Source of the DNA: Saccharomycopsis malanga | Taxonomy: Eukaryota > Ascomycota > Saccharomycetes > Ascoideales > Saccharomycopsidaceae | Assembly: GCA_004014935.1 (NCBI GenBank) | Contig: CP025321.1 | Location: forward strand, 2,046,001-2,110,000 | Reading direction: 5' to 3' | DNA: 64,000 nucleotides | Shown here: positions 62,740-64,000 of the stretch, piece after piece | Layout: the number at the start of each line of letters is the position of its first letter | Numbering within the stretch: position 1 is the stretch's first letter | The notes under the pieces: model-generated | The model's database searches: none | Seen by the model: only the letters and a program-made list of their open reading frames with translations | What the model was told of the DNA's origin: nothing | Translations under genes and position numbers: made by a program

Positions 62740-63110
62740 TTTTGCGTTGACTATTGTAGGCTTCTGAGATAGAGTACTGGTAATTTGTGATACTGCTACA
62801 ATTATTAGGCTTCTGGGCCGGAGTACTGGGAATTTGTGATATTATTAGGCTTCTGGGCCGAAGTACTGGGAATTTATGATAATATTAGAATTATTTGGCT
62901 TCTGGGCCGGAGTACTGGAAATTTATGATATTATTAGAATTATTAGGCTTCTGGGTTGGAGTACTGGAAATTTGTGATATTATTACAATTATTAGGCTTC
63001 TGAGCCGGATGGTTTTGGTTTACTGGAAATTTATGATAATATTAGAATTATTAGGCTTTTGGGCCGGATGGTTTTACTGGAAATTTATGATATTATTATA
63101 AGTTTTAATA
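62740..63110. repeat. Tandem repeat in the GND1 3' flank, about 40-60 bp units
   Basis: Six or seven units of the type ATTAGGCTTCTGGGCCGGAG, then TACTGGAAATTTATGATATT. The GC-rich core GGCTTCTGGGCCGG stands out against the AT-rich flank. Confidence 0.92.
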
Positions 63111-63132
63111 ACTATAAAATATATTGAAACCT

Positions 63133-63360
63133 TTTTTATCTTTATTTATCTTTATTTATCTTTATTTATCTTTATTTATCTTTATTTATCTTTATTTATC
63201 TTTATTTATCTTTATTTATCTTTATTTATCTTTATTTATCTTTATTTATCTTTATATATCTTTATTTATCTCTATTCTATTCTCTATTCTCTATTCTATA
63301 TTCTATATTCTCTATTCTATATTCTCTATTCTATATTCTCTATTCTATATTCTCCATTCT
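63133..63360. repeat. Microsatellites (TTTATTTATC)n and TATTCTC-type
   Basis: About 12-13 units of the 10-mer TTTATTTATC (written also as TTTATCTTTA), then TATTCTATATTCTC-type repeats to about 63360. Confidence 0.95.
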
Positions 63361-63657
63361 TGTCTCATTTCGGCATCCGAAAACGTCTTATGGCACCCCC
63401 TATGATCCAATCGATGATGCCATCCGAAACAACCTGCCCTAACTCCGAGTATTCCTATAGAACCTTCTTCAAATCCATATCTGACTAATCATCAATCAGC
63501 ATCAATTCGACAATTATAAGCAGTTGCTTCGAGTCTCATATTACTGCTTAGTAACATCTACTATCCGTAATCACCAGTCATAGTTTGCTAAAACATCCTC
63601 TTTTGCAAATGGTAAAATTCTTGCACTTTTAAATCATCCAATAGAATCTATTCTTAT
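63361..63657. other. Intergenic DNA
   Basis: No gene or repeat recognised. Confidence 0.4.
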
Positions 63658-63832
63658 ATAATAATAATATTATATATTTCAAGCCTAGTACATATCAGTT
63701 TCGTATATACGCGCTATGTCTAAGAAGACTTGGTAAAACCAATAATGCCCATCATTCTCAGCCGTGTTCATTTCAGGTCTTTTTTTCTTCTCTGAGAGCA
63801 CTGACCACTGAGCCAAATGGCCCAGTGGCTTC
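63658..63832 (-). mobile_element. SINE1 copy with A box, shortened body
   Basis: Minus orientation: TAA tail, conserved 3' end, GACTTGGTAAAACC, then directly the head (complement of CAGGTCTTTTTTTCTTCTCT), a perfect A box (complement of CCACTGAGCCA) and GGGCCATTTGGCTC. The B box is degraded. Flanks TTCTTATATAAT and TTCTTTCTATAAT are a possible imperfect target-site duplication. Confidence 0.8.
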
Positions 63833-64000
63833 TTTCTATAATTCTTTGAAATCGGTCTATATAATAAATCGTATACCATGCAGTTACCAAAACACCACAT
63901 TAATCAAACCCTGTGAACTAGAAAAATTTCTAAATATCAGCCTAAACAACTGGTCTGTCATCTACAAATAAATTTCAAAACTTTCTGTAATGACTTCACA
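63833..64000. other. Right edge of window
   Basis: AT-rich sequence with no recognisable gene. Confidence 0.4.

Overview
The window is nuclear DNA of a budding yeast (Saccharomycotina). The evidence is compact, almost intron-free genes for Nab2, Coq8, Chd1, Kre6/Skn1, Kap123, a divergent H2A/H2B pair, Kar5, a Pet20-family protein, an Eht1-type esterase, Rev3, a Sat4/Hal4-type kinase and 6-phosphogluconate dehydrogenase. The one spliced gene has a short intron with a canonical yeast branch point (TACTAAC). Several in-frame CTG codons fall where relatives carry small or polar residues, and CTG is avoided in the highly expressed histone and GND1 genes. This fits the CUG-Ser clade (Candida/Debaryomyces/Metschnikowia relatives), but that is inference; I cannot name the species.

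Layout from left to right: 5' end of NAB2 (minus); COQ8 and CHD1 (plus); a gene-free 5 kb full of short interspersed repeats; a putative regulatory protein (plus); more repeats; a small ubiquitin-like-domain protein (minus); a 2143-residue Gly/Ala-rich tandem-repeat protein (minus); tRNA-Gln with an intron and two identical tRNA-His genes in opposite orientation; KRE6/SKN1 (minus); KAP123 (minus); divergent H2A and H2B; KAR5 (plus); a Pet20-family gene and an esterase gene (both minus); a 1.2 kb AT-rich tandem-repeat promoter; REV3 (plus, one frame break in an A9 run); repeats; the SAT4/HAL4-like kinase (plus); repeats; GND1 (plus); microsatellites to the end. The genes are unrelated housekeeping genes, as expected for a eukaryotic chromosome arm, with no operon logic. 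The only clear co-regulated pair is H2A/H2B.

The outstanding feature is a tRNA-derived SINE family, here called SINE1. About 20 copies or fragments are scattered through the intergenic DNA. It has a tRNA-like head with A box TGGCTCAGTGG and B box GGTTCGATTCC about 43 bp apart, a conserved 3' end (GGGCTTGAAATATA) and a TAA/ATT-type tail. One copy has a perfect 14-bp target-site duplication. A second insertion, only 30 bp of SINE 3' end, is flanked by a perfect 15-16-bp duplication. That combination is the signature of target-primed reverse transcription by a LINE, yet no LINE lies in this window. SINEs are very unusual in budding yeasts. A second, older repeat of about 0.8-0.9 kb (called Rep2) also has a tRNA-like A box and lies beside SINE1 copies at all three places where it occurs.
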